Of a stretch of DNA of 40,338 nt, positions 22,428 to 30,615 are shown in pieces (the first letter of the stretch is position 1; each line of letters starts with the position of its first letter). A program made the position numbers and the translations under genes. The stretch is taken from assembly GCA_014874415.1 (NCBI GenBank), contig JACWAI010000047.1, positions 1 through 40,338 of the forward strand. The letters are read 5' to 3'. Origin of the DNA: Nitrososphaerales archaeon. Its GTDB lineage: Archaea > Thermoproteota > Nitrososphaeria > Nitrososphaerales > Gagatemarchaeaceae. The notes under the pieces are model-generated. The model was not told the origin of the DNA. It made no database searches and saw only the letters and a program-made list of their open reading frames with translations.

Positions 22428-23380
22428 AGAGCGAAGACGTTCCGGGCCTGAGAGAAATTGAGAAGGCGGCCGAAAGGATCGCCGGCGTGTCCACTAGGAC
22501 ACCCTTGGTCGAATCTCCCGCTCTGTCAAGGCGAGCTGGATGTGAGGTCTACCTCAAACTCGAATGCTTCCAGCCCATCAAAGTGTTCAAAATCAGAGGA
22601 GCTTACAACAAGATATCTCAGGTGCCTCAGCGCAGCGTGGTCGCCGCATCTTCGGGGAACCATGGCATCGCCGTGGCCTACAGCTCCCGGCTCCTAGACA
22701 AGAAGTGCACCATCGTCGTGCCTGAGAACGCGGTAGAGGAGAAGGTAAGCGCGATTCAGGAATACGGCGGCGAAGTGGTCAGGGTAGGGAAAATCAGCTC
22801 CGAGCGGGAGACCAAGGCAAGGCAGATCGCTGAGGCGACGGGGTCCGCGTTCGTCCACCCATTCAACGACGCCAGCGTAATTGCGGGCCAGGGGACCTGC
22901 GGCCTTGAAATTGCCCAACAGCTGCATGACTTCGACTCCGTGCTGGTCCCTGTCGGCGGCGGGGGGTTGATTTCCGGGGTCTCGACGGCCCTGAAGGCCA
23001 CGAAACCGATGACGAAGGTGTACGGCGTGGAGCCCGAGGGGGCCCCCAAGCTAAGTGCGGCCCTGAAGGCGAAAAAGGTCGTCAGCATCCCTTCCCCGAG
23101 CTCCATGGCCGACGGGCTCATACCTTCAGCCCTGGGGGAGCTTGCGTTCAAAATATGCTCAAGAAACGTGAACGGTGCGTTCGCCGTCTCGGAGGGAGAG
23201 ATCCTTGCCGCGACGCGGGCGATGGTAAATGAGGCAAGAATCATCGCGGAGCCATCGGGGGCTGCAGCCTTGGCTCCACTCCTCACGGCCCGTGGAAGGA
23301 GACTGGGGGAGAAGGTAGTGGTGGTGGTATCGGGCGGGAACATCTCCCGTGACCTACTGGCCAGGGTCCTCGAAGCCTAG
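22424..23380 (+). CDS. Threonine dehydratase / serine racemase-like PLP enzyme
   Basis: The 318 residues belong to fold-type II PLP enzymes: Schiff-base lysine in VFKIRGAYNK (Lys56), SSGNHGIAVAY (76-86), the phosphate-binding glycine loop VGGGGLISG (about 176-184) and a closing SGGNISRDLL. It would deaminate threonine or serine to the 2-oxoacid, or racemise serine. There is no C-terminal regulatory ACT domain, so it is the short catabolic/racemase type rather than the allosteric biosynthetic one. It is coupled to the upstream flavin-fold gene by ATGA. Confidence 0.9.
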   Translation: MKSEDVPGLREIEKAAERIAGVSTRTPLVESPALSRRAGCEVYLKLECFQPIKVFKIRGAYNKISQVPQRSVVAASSGNHGIAVAYSSRLLDKKCTIVVPENAVEEKVSAIQEYGGEVVRVGKISSERETKARQIAEATGSAFVHPFNDASVIAGQGTCGLEIAQQLHDFDSVLVPVGGGGLISGVSTALKATKPMTKVYGVEPEGAPKLSAALKAKKVVSIPSPSSMADGLIPSALGELAFKICSRNVNGAFAVSEGEILAATRAMVNEARIIAEPSGAAALAPLLTARGRRLGEKVVVVVSGGNISRDLLARVLEA

Positions 23381-23423
23381 GGCGCGTCAAAACGGAGATA
23401 TCCGGGGCAGTGATGGCCCCGTC

Positions 23424-23894
23424 GTGTACGCGCGGAGCCTGGCCGTCGTTGTCCTATGCACTATCTTTGTGCTGGCCTTCGTCCTGGTCCTCAACTACGA
23501 TACTGCAGGCATTGGGGCTCCGGGAACGAAGGTGCCGACCACCCAGACCACATGTCCTGCCTCCGAACCTTCATGCGAGCGGCTGACGATAACCTCCGCC
23601 AGCATTCATGTGGTGAACTATACCGACGAACTGGGGATTGTCACCTATGCCACCCTCTCTCTCGGGCTGAACGCGTCGGGAGAGGCTCCCATAAGCAGGG
23701 TGAACCTCTTCGTGGGCAACTCTTCGGCAGGGCAGATTCAGGGCCCATTCAACCCTGGAGTCAACCGGATCGTGAACACCACTCTACCAGCTACCATCTC
23801 AGTCTCCCCGGGCAAGACCTACGTCGTAGTCGTGGAAGGCGAATACGGCAACAGCCCGCCGGTGTGGACCTCCACCAGGGTCACCGCCCAGTGA
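23424..23894 (+). CDS. Membrane-anchored extracellular protein, function unknown
   Basis: From GTG 23424 the product has 156 residues: a signal-anchor helix (SLAVVVLCTIFVLAFVLVL), a short Thr/Pro link with a close cysteine pair, then a beta-rich domain with several N-glycosylation-type NxT/S sites. A longer start (GTG 23349) would overlap the preceding gene. No enzyme motif is seen. It is another of the anchored surface proteins common in this window. Confidence 0.65.
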   Translation: MYARSLAVVVLCTIFVLAFVLVLNYDTAGIGAPGTKVPTTQTTCPASEPSCERLTITSASIHVVNYTDELGIVTYATLSLGLNASGEAPISRVNLFVGNSSAGQIQGPFNPGVNRIVNTTLPATISVSPGKTYVVVVEGEYGNSPPVWTSTRVTAQ

Positions 23895-24163
23895 GGAAGG
23901 GCCACGATTCGGCAAGGACTTTCCGTCCAGACGCAGATTTCCGCCAATCCGGCCGTCTCACTCCCTACGCTTCAGAGTCTGTCCCCGTCCCTGTGCGGAA
24001 TCGCGCCGTAGTTCCAGTCAGCCTCAGAGAGCGCTCCCGTCGCCCAGCTCGCTCTCGTGGCATGGGCTTTGTTCGTCCTGGGCGGCTTCATTCCTGGTCG
24101 CAGCCCGTTCAACTCCCCTGAACAACGACCATTCGCTTTTTCAAAAGTGTCGGTTCAATAATC
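23895..24163. other. Intergenic stretch without a supported gene
   Basis: No frame here has a start, length and residue pattern that I would trust. One reading frame (about 23920-24150) contains a hydrophobic run and is broken by a stop, which could be a decayed gene or chance. TTTTTCAAAAG near 24137-24147 is a likely TATA element for the next gene. Confidence 0.3.
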
Positions 24164-24610
24164 GTGCTAGGCATACCTCATGCGATGATCGAAGGACTAA
24201 GACGAAAGCTCGGAACATCGATGGACGAAGAAGAGAAGTGGGACGCCAACATGGAATTCAAACCGGACCCGACCGAGACAGCCGAGATCTCTACTGACAC
24301 CGCCGTCCTGGTGGCGGCCACTCACGCCACCGGAGAATACACCCCGAGCGATTCAAACACGCCTGACTACTACAAGACACTGGTCTCCACTGCAATAGAG
24401 AATGGAGGAAAATACGGGGAACACCAGATATCCATCCCCTGGCTTCGGATGATACTGGCAGGACTCGAATTCAGGCAGGTGGAGCCCGAGTCGATGTGGT
24501 ACGGAGTCGAGGCAGGCGCCGCCGGCACCGAACCCCTTCCCGAGATTCCATCATATGAAGACCTCTTCCCTTCCGACCGCGATAGGCCCTCACAACCTTA
24601 CCCCAACTAG
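24164..24610 (+). CDS. Acidic soluble protein, function unknown
   Basis: The 148 residues are acidic and rich in Glu, Pro and Thr, with a possible helical N-terminus (AMIEGLRRKLG), a middle (TAVLVAATHATGEY) and a proline-rich, acidic C-terminus. No known domain is visible. GTG at 24164 follows a TATA-like TTTTTCAAAAG by about 22 bases, which supports a leaderless gene. Codon use is a little more mixed than in neighbouring genes. Confidence 0.55.
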   Translation: MLGIPHAMIEGLRRKLGTSMDEEEKWDANMEFKPDPTETAEISTDTAVLVAATHATGEYTPSDSNTPDYYKTLVSTAIENGGKYGEHQISIPWLRMILAGLEFRQVEPESMWYGVEAGAAGTEPLPEIPSYEDLFPSDRDRPSQPYPN

Positions 24611-24698
24611 ATCGGCGCGGATGCCGACAGCCCCAGTCCAAGGGCCGTCTTGACGGGTACAATTTCGTTCAATTCCGAGTTCGTGTCTTTTGGGGGTG

Positions 24699-24730
24699 GA
24701 CGAGGGGGAGAAACCCCCCTCGCCCTCGTC
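24699..24730. repeat. Strong hairpin with two alternative stems
   Basis: CGAGGGGG (24701-24708) pairs with CCCCCTCG (24715-24722) over a six-base loop, and GACGAGGG (24699-24706) pairs alternatively with CCCTCGTC (24723-24730). It lies in the 282-base gap downstream of both flanking genes (24611-24892), where no gene is supported. No T-run follows on either strand, so it is not a plain terminator. Confidence 0.4.
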
Positions 24731-24892
24731 AGAATGAAAGGTGCAGGATTCCAAGTCCGGGCAGGATATTTCTACCTTGTCGATGGAAAAGATAGCGTCC
24801 ACATGTTGTACATCCCAATTCCAAGTCCCGCGGCGAAGGACCGAGGTATCAAACAACAATTTGTGTACGGAAAAAAGAGGAGGAGGAGCGGC

Positions 24893-25576
24893 CTAGTCGC
24901 CACCGTCGTCTGTTTCCCCGACTCCTTCATGGGAGCCGAGGATGACCAGGTACTCGCTCTTTCCTACATTCACGTCGAGTCTGATAGCGCCCACCTGTGC
25001 ACTGGAGGTTGTGTTCTCGTGTATTCCTGCCACATGGATTTCGAAGGTCGCACCGGAGCTTGCCGTGCCGTTACCGAAGCCAGATTCGCCCCCGTCGTTG
25101 AGGGCCAGATGGCCTGAGCTGACTGTGTAGGTTGTGCCGTTGATGGTGAACGAGCCTGAAGTGATGGTAAGGTTAGCACCGTCCTCTGAAGTGCTCGTCA
25201 CCTTGAACGTGAACGAGCCCGTCGAATTGCCTACCTTTACGGCAAAGGGTGCGTTACCTTCTGGGTCGTCCCCGGCCATCCCTGACCGGTTGGTGAATGC
25301 CACCCAGTGGCCGTTAAGGTTGGAGAATGTGAGGGTAGTTCCCACGGTAAGGTTGAAGTGACCTCCTTCGCCCTGGTCGTTCTGGCCCTGGGAATTCTGG
25401 TTCTCGTCGTCGTTCTCTCCTGTGTGTGTCGTTGTAGTTGTGGTTGAGCTGGGAGAGGCGTTGGCGCTAGGCGCGTTCCCCGAAGGGGCGGCCATGGAAT
25501 ACGCGTAGGTCGCGGCGACGGCGCCGAGGACAAGGATTGCTAGTATGGCGGACACTGCTATTGCGCGCGTTTTCAT
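24893..25576 (-). CDS. Secreted/anchored beta-rich protein
   Basis: The 227 residues begin with a signal peptide or anchor (AIAVSAILAILVLGAVAATYAYS), then a Ser/Thr/Asn/Gln-rich spacer with a polythreonine run (about 35-70), then a beta-rich domain with repeated S/T-G-S-F-T-F and I-T-S-G-S-F-T-I strands and several NxT/S sites, ending in an acidic tail (GETDDGGD). It is a likely extracellular protein of unknown function. The opposite-strand reading of this region is a shadow. Confidence 0.75.
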   Translation of the reverse strand: MKTRAIAVSAILAILVLGAVAATYAYSMAAPSGNAPSANASPSSTTTTTTHTGENDDENQNSQGQNDQGEGGHFNLTVGTTLTFSNLNGHWVAFTNRSGMAGDDPEGNAPFAVKVGNSTGSFTFKVTSTSEDGANLTITSGSFTINGTTYTVSSGHLALNDGGESGFGNGTASSGATFEIHVAGIHENTTSSAQVGAIRLDVNVGKSEYLVILGSHEGVGETDDGGD

Positions 25577-25869
25577 CAGGAAACTTCGGCCCCAGCAGGA
25601 ATATCAAACAGCCATTTTGAACAGCCCCCCGAACGCCGCCGAAGATTGTCAAATACGGTTGGGCGTCTCTCCTGGAAGTTCCGCCATGCGAGAAATTTCT
25701 TCCAGAGGATTCAGCGTCGTCGGCCGGAGTGAAGGCCTACTGGTCGAAGCGGGGATTCCGGGCACACGACGAGCTCTGGCCCGTCGAGTCCGGGTCGGCG
25801 TAGGCAGGCCGGTGTACGCCGGCACTTGAAGCAACGTTCATTAGCGGGATCAGAGGGCCAGAGCTTGGT
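25577..25869. other. Intergenic stretch with doubtful short reading frames
   Basis: CAAATACGG near 25649-25657 resembles a TATA element and ATG 25686 opens a 47-codon frame to 25829; the +2 frame over the same bases also reads protein-like from GTG 25728 (VKAYWSKRGFRAHDELWP) to 25802. Neither is convincing alone. They might be one small gene broken by an indel, or chance. Confidence 0.25.
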
Positions 25870-26571
25870 TTGTTCGACGTCTCCCTCAAGCTCGACCACT
25901 CACTCCCGTTCTGCGGCCTCTCCAAGCTCTTTCCGACCGTGAGCATACAGAGGTGGTGCAACCTCCAGGTCGACATCCTCGAGTTCCAGGCCCCCAGGGA
26001 AGAAGACGCCCGGCGGCTCGAGCCTGCGCTACGCGAGATGCTGAAAGCCCTCGGCGCCCGCCTGATCAGGTTCAACAGGTACTCCTCCAAGAACCTCGAG
26101 GCGGTCATAGGGTGCAAGTGCGCCACCGACAACTCGACCGTTGCCCTGATCGAATGGGCAGGGTGCATACCGGTCATGCCTGTCAACTATAGGGGAGGCG
26201 TTGAACACTGCCGGGTGCTCGCATTCACCAAGGACACGCTGAACGAGGCGATAGCCGGTCTTTCGAAGGTGTCGAAGCTCGAGATCGAGAGCAAGTCGGT
26301 GATCCCGAGGGAGTCGGCCAGGGGAGCCATAACGGTCCCGGTCGACGAGTTCCTGGGCTCCCTCACCAAGAAGCAGCTGGCTGCCTTCATGGCCGCCATG
26401 CAGATGGGCTACTACGGAATGCCCAAGGTCGCGACCATTGACGAGATAGCCTCCGCGCAGGGCATGAAGAGGTCGACCTACGAAGAACACCTGAGGAAGG
26501 CCGAGCTGAAGATACTGCAGGCGGTCAGGCCCTATGCAAGGCTCGCCTACGTCACCAAGGACGAGAGTTAG
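25870..26571 (+). CDS. Bacterio-opsin-activator-type regulator (HTH_10)
   Basis: The 233 residues end in the HTH_10 domain (about 165-218): LTKKQLAAFMAAMQMGYYGMP, then DEIASAQGMKRSTYEEHLRKAELKIL. The N-terminal part is a Bat-like alpha/beta region with several cysteines (Cys15, Cys30, Cys82, Cys84, Cys99, Cys114), which may bind a ligand or metal or sense redox state. Archaeal proteins of this class regulate transcription. The start TTG at 25870 is the only good one in frame. It is convergent with the thioredoxin gene, whose stop lies six bases away. Confidence 0.88.
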   Translation: MFDVSLKLDHSLPFCGLSKLFPTVSIQRWCNLQVDILEFQAPREEDARRLEPALREMLKALGARLIRFNRYSSKNLEAVIGCKCATDNSTVALIEWAGCIPVMPVNYRGGVEHCRVLAFTKDTLNEAIAGLSKVSKLEIESKSVIPRESARGAITVPVDEFLGSLTKKQLAAFMAAMQMGYYGMPKVATIDEIASAQGMKRSTYEEHLRKAELKILQAVRPYARLAYVTKDES

Positions 26572-26577
26572 CCGGGC

Positions 26578-27024
26578 TCAGTGGTAGGGGGAGCCCTTGC
26601 CATTCCCCGCGAAGTAGGGTCTTATCCTGGCTTCGATCATCTGCTTCGGCGCTGCGCCGACAAGCCCGTCCACAGGCTCTCCGTTCTTGAATACCATGAT
26701 TGTGGGGATCCCCTGGATGCCGAAGCGCTGTGAAACCGTCGGATTGTCGTCGACGTTCACCTTGGCGAAGGTGGCGTCTTCGGCCATCTCCGAAGCCAAC
26801 TGCTCCAGAACGGGGGAGACCACCCTGCAAGGGGCACACCAGGGCGCCCAGAAGTCAACGACCACAAGCGGATTGGCCGCGACGAACTTGTCGAAGCTCG
26901 CGTCCGAAAGGTCAACCGGCTTCCCGCTTCCAGCCTGCTTCTGCTCCGGAGGCTGGGCTTTCTGCTTCAGCATGTCCTCGAACTTCTTCTCGTTTATCCT
27001 CTGCACCTCGTTGTCGAAATCCAT
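26578..27024 (-). CDS. trxA: Thioredoxin
   Basis: The 148 residues have an N-terminal helical extension of about 35 residues (charged, Gln/Lys-rich), then a full thioredoxin domain: VVVDFWAPWCAPCRVVSPVL with the redox pair Cys63/Cys66, KVNVDDNPTVSQRFGI and the cis-proline loop GIPTIMVFKNGE. It reduces protein disulfides in the cytoplasm. ATG at 27024; CCTATATCC near 27058-27066 is the likely promoter. It faces the Bat-type regulator tail to tail. Confidence 0.92.
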   Translation of the reverse strand: MDFDNEVQRINEKKFEDMLKQKAQPPEQKQAGSGKPVDLSDASFDKFVAANPLVVVDFWAPWCAPCRVVSPVLEQLASEMAEDATFAKVNVDDNPTVSQRFGIQGIPTIMVFKNGEPVDGLVGAAPKQMIEARIRPYFAGNGKGSPYH

Positions 27025-27070
27025 TCAGATCACCTGGCCCGCAGTCATGGAGGCGTGGATATAGGAATAC

Positions 27071-27125
27071 AGCCGGCAAGCGCCGGTATCATTCTCCGTC
27101 CCCACCGGCACCTCGCTTGCCGGCT
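27071..27125. repeat. Long imperfect hairpin between trxA and the DUF1684 gene
   Basis: AGCCGGCAAGCG (27071-27082) pairs perfectly with CGCTTGCCGGCT (27114-27125), and inside it CCGGT (27083-27087) pairs with ACCGG (27104-27108), leaving a 16-base loop and a 5-base bulge (CACCT). It lies between divergent genes, so a terminator role is unlikely; a regulatory RNA element or a mobile-element remnant is possible. Confidence 0.5.
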
Positions 27126-27241
27126 AAGAGCGGGACGACGATGGACACCAGCACAGTGGCGATGACGACGGTGTTGCTTCTTAAGCGGTCATCGCCAAGG
27201 CACAGGAAGGTTCATGTCGGGGTTCCCCTTTTGCAGCAGGC

Positions 27242-27784
27242 GTGGATCCAGAAGACCAGGCGACCTGGGCCAGGGCGCTCTCCAGATTCAGGGCGGAGAA
27301 GGACGATTTCTTCAGGACGAGCCACAGCTCCCCGCTTCCCCATGGAGATTCCGCCTTCCAGGGCCTGAAGTACTTCGACCCCGACCCGGCGCTCCGCTTC
27401 GAAGTAAAGCTGCAGAGGTACGCCACACCTGAAGCAGTGGTGTTGGCGACGAGCAAGGGGACGCGCCAGCTCTTCAACCGGGTCGGATACTTCGACCTGA
27501 CCATGGACGGGATGGCTGTCCGCATCCAGGCCTACCAATCCGCGGAGCGAGACGACCCGAACCTCTTCCTCCCCTTCAGGGACGCCACGTCGGGCCAGGA
27601 GAGCTACGGCGCTGCCCGGTACCTGGACCTCGAGGTCGAGCACGACGATGACTACGCCCTCGACTTCAACTACGCCTACAACCCCTACTGCGCTTATTCA
27701 GAAGACTACGTCTGCCCGCTCCCCCCGCAGGAGAACTGGCTGAAGGTGCCCGTGAGGGCCGGGGAGACGAAGTTCCATGATTGA
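27242..27784 (+). CDS. DUF1684 family protein
   Basis: The 180 residues match the DUF1684 pattern: KDDFFRTSHSSPLP, FQGLKYFDPDPALRF, LFLPFRDATSGQESYGAARYLDL, LDFNYAYNPYCAY and CPLPPQENWLKVPVRAGE. The conserved FN-AYNP-CAY and CPLPP segments may form a metal or ligand site, but the family has no established function. The start is GTG at 27242, with CTTCTTAAGC near 27178-27187 as a promoter candidate. The gene is free-standing. Confidence 0.88.
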   Translation: MDPEDQATWARALSRFRAEKDDFFRTSHSSPLPHGDSAFQGLKYFDPDPALRFEVKLQRYATPEAVVLATSKGTRQLFNRVGYFDLTMDGMAVRIQAYQSAERDDPNLFLPFRDATSGQESYGAARYLDLEVEHDDDYALDFNYAYNPYCAYSEDYVCPLPPQENWLKVPVRAGETKFHD

Positions 27785-27848
27785 CTAGTCGTGGTACGCA
27801 GTGAAGTGGAGGTTGGAGTTGGCCACGAAGGAAGTTCGAAGCAGAACA

Positions 27849-28772
27849 CTAGTAGATCATGGAGTCGCTGGCGCCCAGCCTCCCGCGTGCGGAAAGGAAC
27901 CTGGGTTTCGTGAGGCCCGCCTCCGTCGCCGCTGCCAGCGCCGAGAGCTGGCTGACGAACACCGCGTGGAAGAGCCTCTCGTAGTCAGAAGACCCCACCG
28001 GTGGGACTACATGAGATTCGTACCCCTGTCCTGTTAGGGTTCTGCGCAGTTTATCGGCAGAACGCGACGGGTCGAAGCAAGAAAAGATGTTCACCGCGTC
28101 AGACCTTCTCAAAGAGAAGAGCTCTAGATGACTGAACTCTTCGAGCAGTTCGGGGTGCGCCTTCGATCCGAGGATTTCGTACGTCTTCGCCGCAGCGTAC
28201 AGTGCGGCGGAATATCCTAGGGAGTTCCCCAGGAAGTAGGTAGTCCCCCTGCCCCACGAGACGCTCTTGCTATCATCCCGGGCTTGGTCCAGTATCTTTT
28301 GAAAATCACATCTGCCATGACCCGTCGAGATCTCCAGGACCGCCAGAAGAGAAAGGCTGAACGACAGCATGCCCGGAGTGCGGGGGACGTAGGCCATGGG
28401 GATTTCCACAACTTCATCGGTGACGTCGGCTAGCGCCCCCCCCTTTTCCGCCGTTACGGCCCTCGTCCACCTCGCCAGCCTCGCGACCTTCTTCGCGGCA
28501 GCGATATTGGAGGTCGTCCTTCCTGAAACCGAGACGAAGTAGACCTCCACCCCAGCGGCCACCCCGGGGGTGCTCGCCAGACTGTAGGGATCCAAGGCGA
28601 GACACCGGCCCTTCGACGCATAGAAGCCTGCCATGCAGGCGGCGTAGGAGTCGCCGGCCCCGACAAAGATCGAGCCAGCAGGGGCCTTCGGGAATTTTGC
28701 ACGGGCGAATACCTCCAGGATTCCCGGCTGTTTCTCGACTTCCTCGGCCAGGGATTCCAGAGTCTCGGCCAC
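27849..28772 (-). CDS. SIS-domain phosphosugar isomerase/binding protein
   Basis: The 307 residues have two SIS-like halves, as in the isomerase part of glucosamine-6-phosphate synthase: GSIFVGAGDSYAACMAGF and VSVSGRTTSNI in the first; TTYFLGNSLGYSAALYAAAKTYEI and KAHPELLEEFSHLELFSL in the second. It may isomerise or bind an amino- or keto-sugar phosphate in the cytoplasm. The start GTG 28772 lies about 27 bases from the A/T element 28796-28802, which it shares with the divergent deacetylase gene. Confidence 0.85.
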   Translation of the reverse strand: MAETLESLAEEVEKQPGILEVFARAKFPKAPAGSIFVGAGDSYAACMAGFYASKGRCLALDPYSLASTPGVAAGVEVYFVSVSGRTTSNIAAAKKVARLARWTRAVTAEKGGALADVTDEVVEIPMAYVPRTPGMLSFSLSLLAVLEISTGHGRCDFQKILDQARDDSKSVSWGRGTTYFLGNSLGYSAALYAAAKTYEILGSKAHPELLEEFSHLELFSLRRSDAVNIFSCFDPSRSADKLRRTLTGQGYESHVVPPVGSSDYERLFHAVFVSQLSALAAATEAGLTKPRFLSARGRLGASDSMIY

Positions 28773-28794
28773 GGAACGCAGTCTCCGGCGGGGC

Positions 28795-28805
28795 CTAATA
28801 ACAAC
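28795..28805. promoter_or_regulatory. Shared bidirectional A/T element (SIS / deacetylase)
   Basis: CTAATAAC (GTTATTAG on the other strand) at 28795-28802 is centred 27 bases from GTG 28772 on the minus strand and 22 bases from TTG 28821 on the plus strand. It could serve as TATA box in both directions, so the two genes would be expressed together. Confidence 0.5.
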
Positions 28806-28820
28806 AGTCTAAGAGCGGCA

Positions 28821-29804
28821 TTGGAAGCCCGGCGCCTGATGGGGTGCAGGGTGGGGGTCCTCGAAGGCAAAGAGTTGCTGCTCTACTCTTTCCCGCCCCC
28901 TCATCCTTTCACCAACGAGAGGACGAAGAAGTTCTGGGAGGAATTGGCCGGGAGGGGCACTCCTGTCAAACGTCTCCATCCCGAGAAGGCAGCCAGGGAG
29001 CTGGTCGGACTCTTCCACGCGGAGGACCATATCAGATACGTCGAGCTTGCCTCGAAGCTAGGCTATGGAGCGCTCGACCAGGGGGACACGCCTGCCTACA
29101 AGGGGGTCTTCGAGGCGACCCAGTATGCCGTAGGTTCCACCGTCTCTGCAGTCGAGAAGGTCATGGCAGGGGAGCTTGACCACGCCTTCAACCCGGTAGG
29201 CGGGCTCCATCATGCGACCAGAGATGCGTCGGCTGGCTTCTGCGTGTTCAATGACATTGGGGTCGCCATCGAACTGTTGAGGAAGCGCCACGGCATCAGC
29301 AGGATACTCTATGTGGACATCGACGTCCATCACGGGGACGGAGTCTTCTACTCATACGAATCGGACCCGGAACTCTTCATCTTCGACGTGCACGAGGATG
29401 GAAGGTTCCTCTACCCCGGGACCGGGTCCGCAACCGAGACGGGCCATGCGAGCGCGAAGGGCACCAAGGTCAACATACCGCTGGCGCCAGGGAGCGGAGA
29501 CGCCGAGGTCCAAGAGCGTCTGCCTCGCCTGCAGGAGTTCGCAAGGATGGCCCGGCCCGAGTTCATCATCTTTCAATGCGGGGCCGACGGGCTCCGAGGC
29601 GACCCGATCGCCGGGCTCGACTACACCTCGAAGGTGCACGCCCAGGTGGGAGGGTTGCTTCATCGGCTATCTCATGAGCTCTGCGCCGGGAGACTTGTCG
29701 CCCTCGGAGGGGGCGGGTATGTGCCGCAGAACTGCGCCGACGCTTGGATCGCTGTCGTGGACGCGCTGGTCGACCGAGGTCAAGCCGAAGTCCCAAAGGG
29801 TTAA
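28821..29804 (+). CDS. Histone-deacetylase family (AcuC-like) deacylase
   Basis: The 327 residues carry all landmarks of zinc-dependent deacetylases: the GGLHHA charge-relay histidines (130-131), the zinc ligands Asp168 and His170 in DIDVHHGDG, Asp256 in CGADGL, and the transition-state Tyr300 in LGGGGY. It would remove acetyl (or other acyl) groups from protein lysines, polyamines or small molecules; AcuC-like enzymes act on acetyl-CoA synthetase in bacteria. TTG at 28821 or ATG at 28839 may be the start. It is divergent from the SIS gene and followed by sfsA. Confidence 0.92.
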   Translation: MEARRLMGCRVGVLEGKELLLYSFPPPHPFTNERTKKFWEELAGRGTPVKRLHPEKAARELVGLFHAEDHIRYVELASKLGYGALDQGDTPAYKGVFEATQYAVGSTVSAVEKVMAGELDHAFNPVGGLHHATRDASAGFCVFNDIGVAIELLRKRHGISRILYVDIDVHHGDGVFYSYESDPELFIFDVHEDGRFLYPGTGSATETGHASAKGTKVNIPLAPGSGDAEVQERLPRLQEFARMARPEFIIFQCGADGLRGDPIAGLDYTSKVHAQVGGLLHRLSHELCAGRLVALGGGGYVPQNCADAWIAVVDALVDRGQAEVPKG

Positions 29805-29832
29805 ACCTCAAACTCCCACTCGCGCACATCGC

Positions 29833-30615
29833 ATGAAAGGAGTCCCGCTCTACGAGTTCGCGAATCCCCTGAAAGAGGGGACCATCCTGTCGAGACCAAA
29901 CCGTTTCATAATGTTCGTACGCGCGGGCAATGAGACCCTTCGATGCCACTGCCCCACCACTGGCCGTCTTGGAGACTTGGAACTCGAGGGCCTGCGGTGC
30001 CTTTACTCGACATCAACAAGCAAAGCGAGGAAGACCGGGTACACCGTGGAGGCAATCTCCTCCTCGCACGCCGGCGGCCACTGGATCGGGATCAACCAGA
30101 CTGCTGCCAACAGATATTTCGAATTCTTCCTGAAGAACGGGGCGCTCGGTCGCCTGGCCAGGGGCGCGGTCCAAAGAGAGGTCAGGCTCGGAAGGTCGAG
30201 GATAGACTTCCTGGTTGGAAACGCCTACATCGAAGTGAAAACGCCGCTGATAATGCTCCCCTCGGGTCGGGGCGCCGCGAGAGCAAGGCACAGCAGGTTC
30301 GATTCCTTCGACAGGTTGATCAGGCACATGGGAGAGCTCAGGGGCGCGCTGTCTTCGGGCAAGAAAGCCAAGATAGTCCTCTGCTTCCTCTACAATGCCA
30401 AGCCCTTCACCCCTCCCCCACCTGATGGTACGAACTTGAGGATCCTAGCAGCCGCCCGCGCCGCCGAGAAAGCCGGGGTAGAGAGATGGCAGGGGAACTT
30501 CAAAGTGAGCCCCGCCGGGGTCTCCCTCATCAGATACTTCAAGAGCAGGCCCTACCCTTCCGCCCCGGAGTCCGCTAAACGCCGGAAGCCTTCAGGCCGT
30601 TTACGTACTCGGTGA
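29833..30615 (+). CDS. sfsA: SfsA family protein (nuclease-fold, DNA-binding)
   Basis: The 260 residues fit SfsA: FANPLKEGTILSRPNRF, CHCPTTGRLGDLE, INQTAANRYFEFFL, then VQREVRLGRSRIDFLV and YIEVKTPL, the last forming a PD-(D/E)xK-like pair (Asp125, Glu134-x-Lys136). Bacterial SfsA was named for sugar fermentation stimulation and binds DNA; a nuclease role fits the fold. A TATA-like GGTTAAACC lies near 29799-29807, inside the end of the previous gene. Its last 41 bases overlap the opposite-strand RNase H-like gene. Confidence 0.88.
   Translation: MKGVPLYEFANPLKEGTILSRPNRFIMFVRAGNETLRCHCPTTGRLGDLELEGLRCLYSTSTSKARKTGYTVEAISSSHAGGHWIGINQTAANRYFEFFLKNGALGRLARGAVQREVRLGRSRIDFLVGNAYIEVKTPLIMLPSGRGAARARHSRFDSFDRLIRHMGELRGALSSGKKAKIVLCFLYNAKPFTPPPPDGTNLRILAAARAAEKAGVERWQGNFKVSPAGVSLIRYFKSRPYPSAPESAKRRKPSGRLRTR

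Noticed and set aside
24650-25117. 155-codon plus-strand frame
   Set aside because: Its second half is antisense to the secreted protein gene, and the first half crosses the hairpin; no domain recognised.
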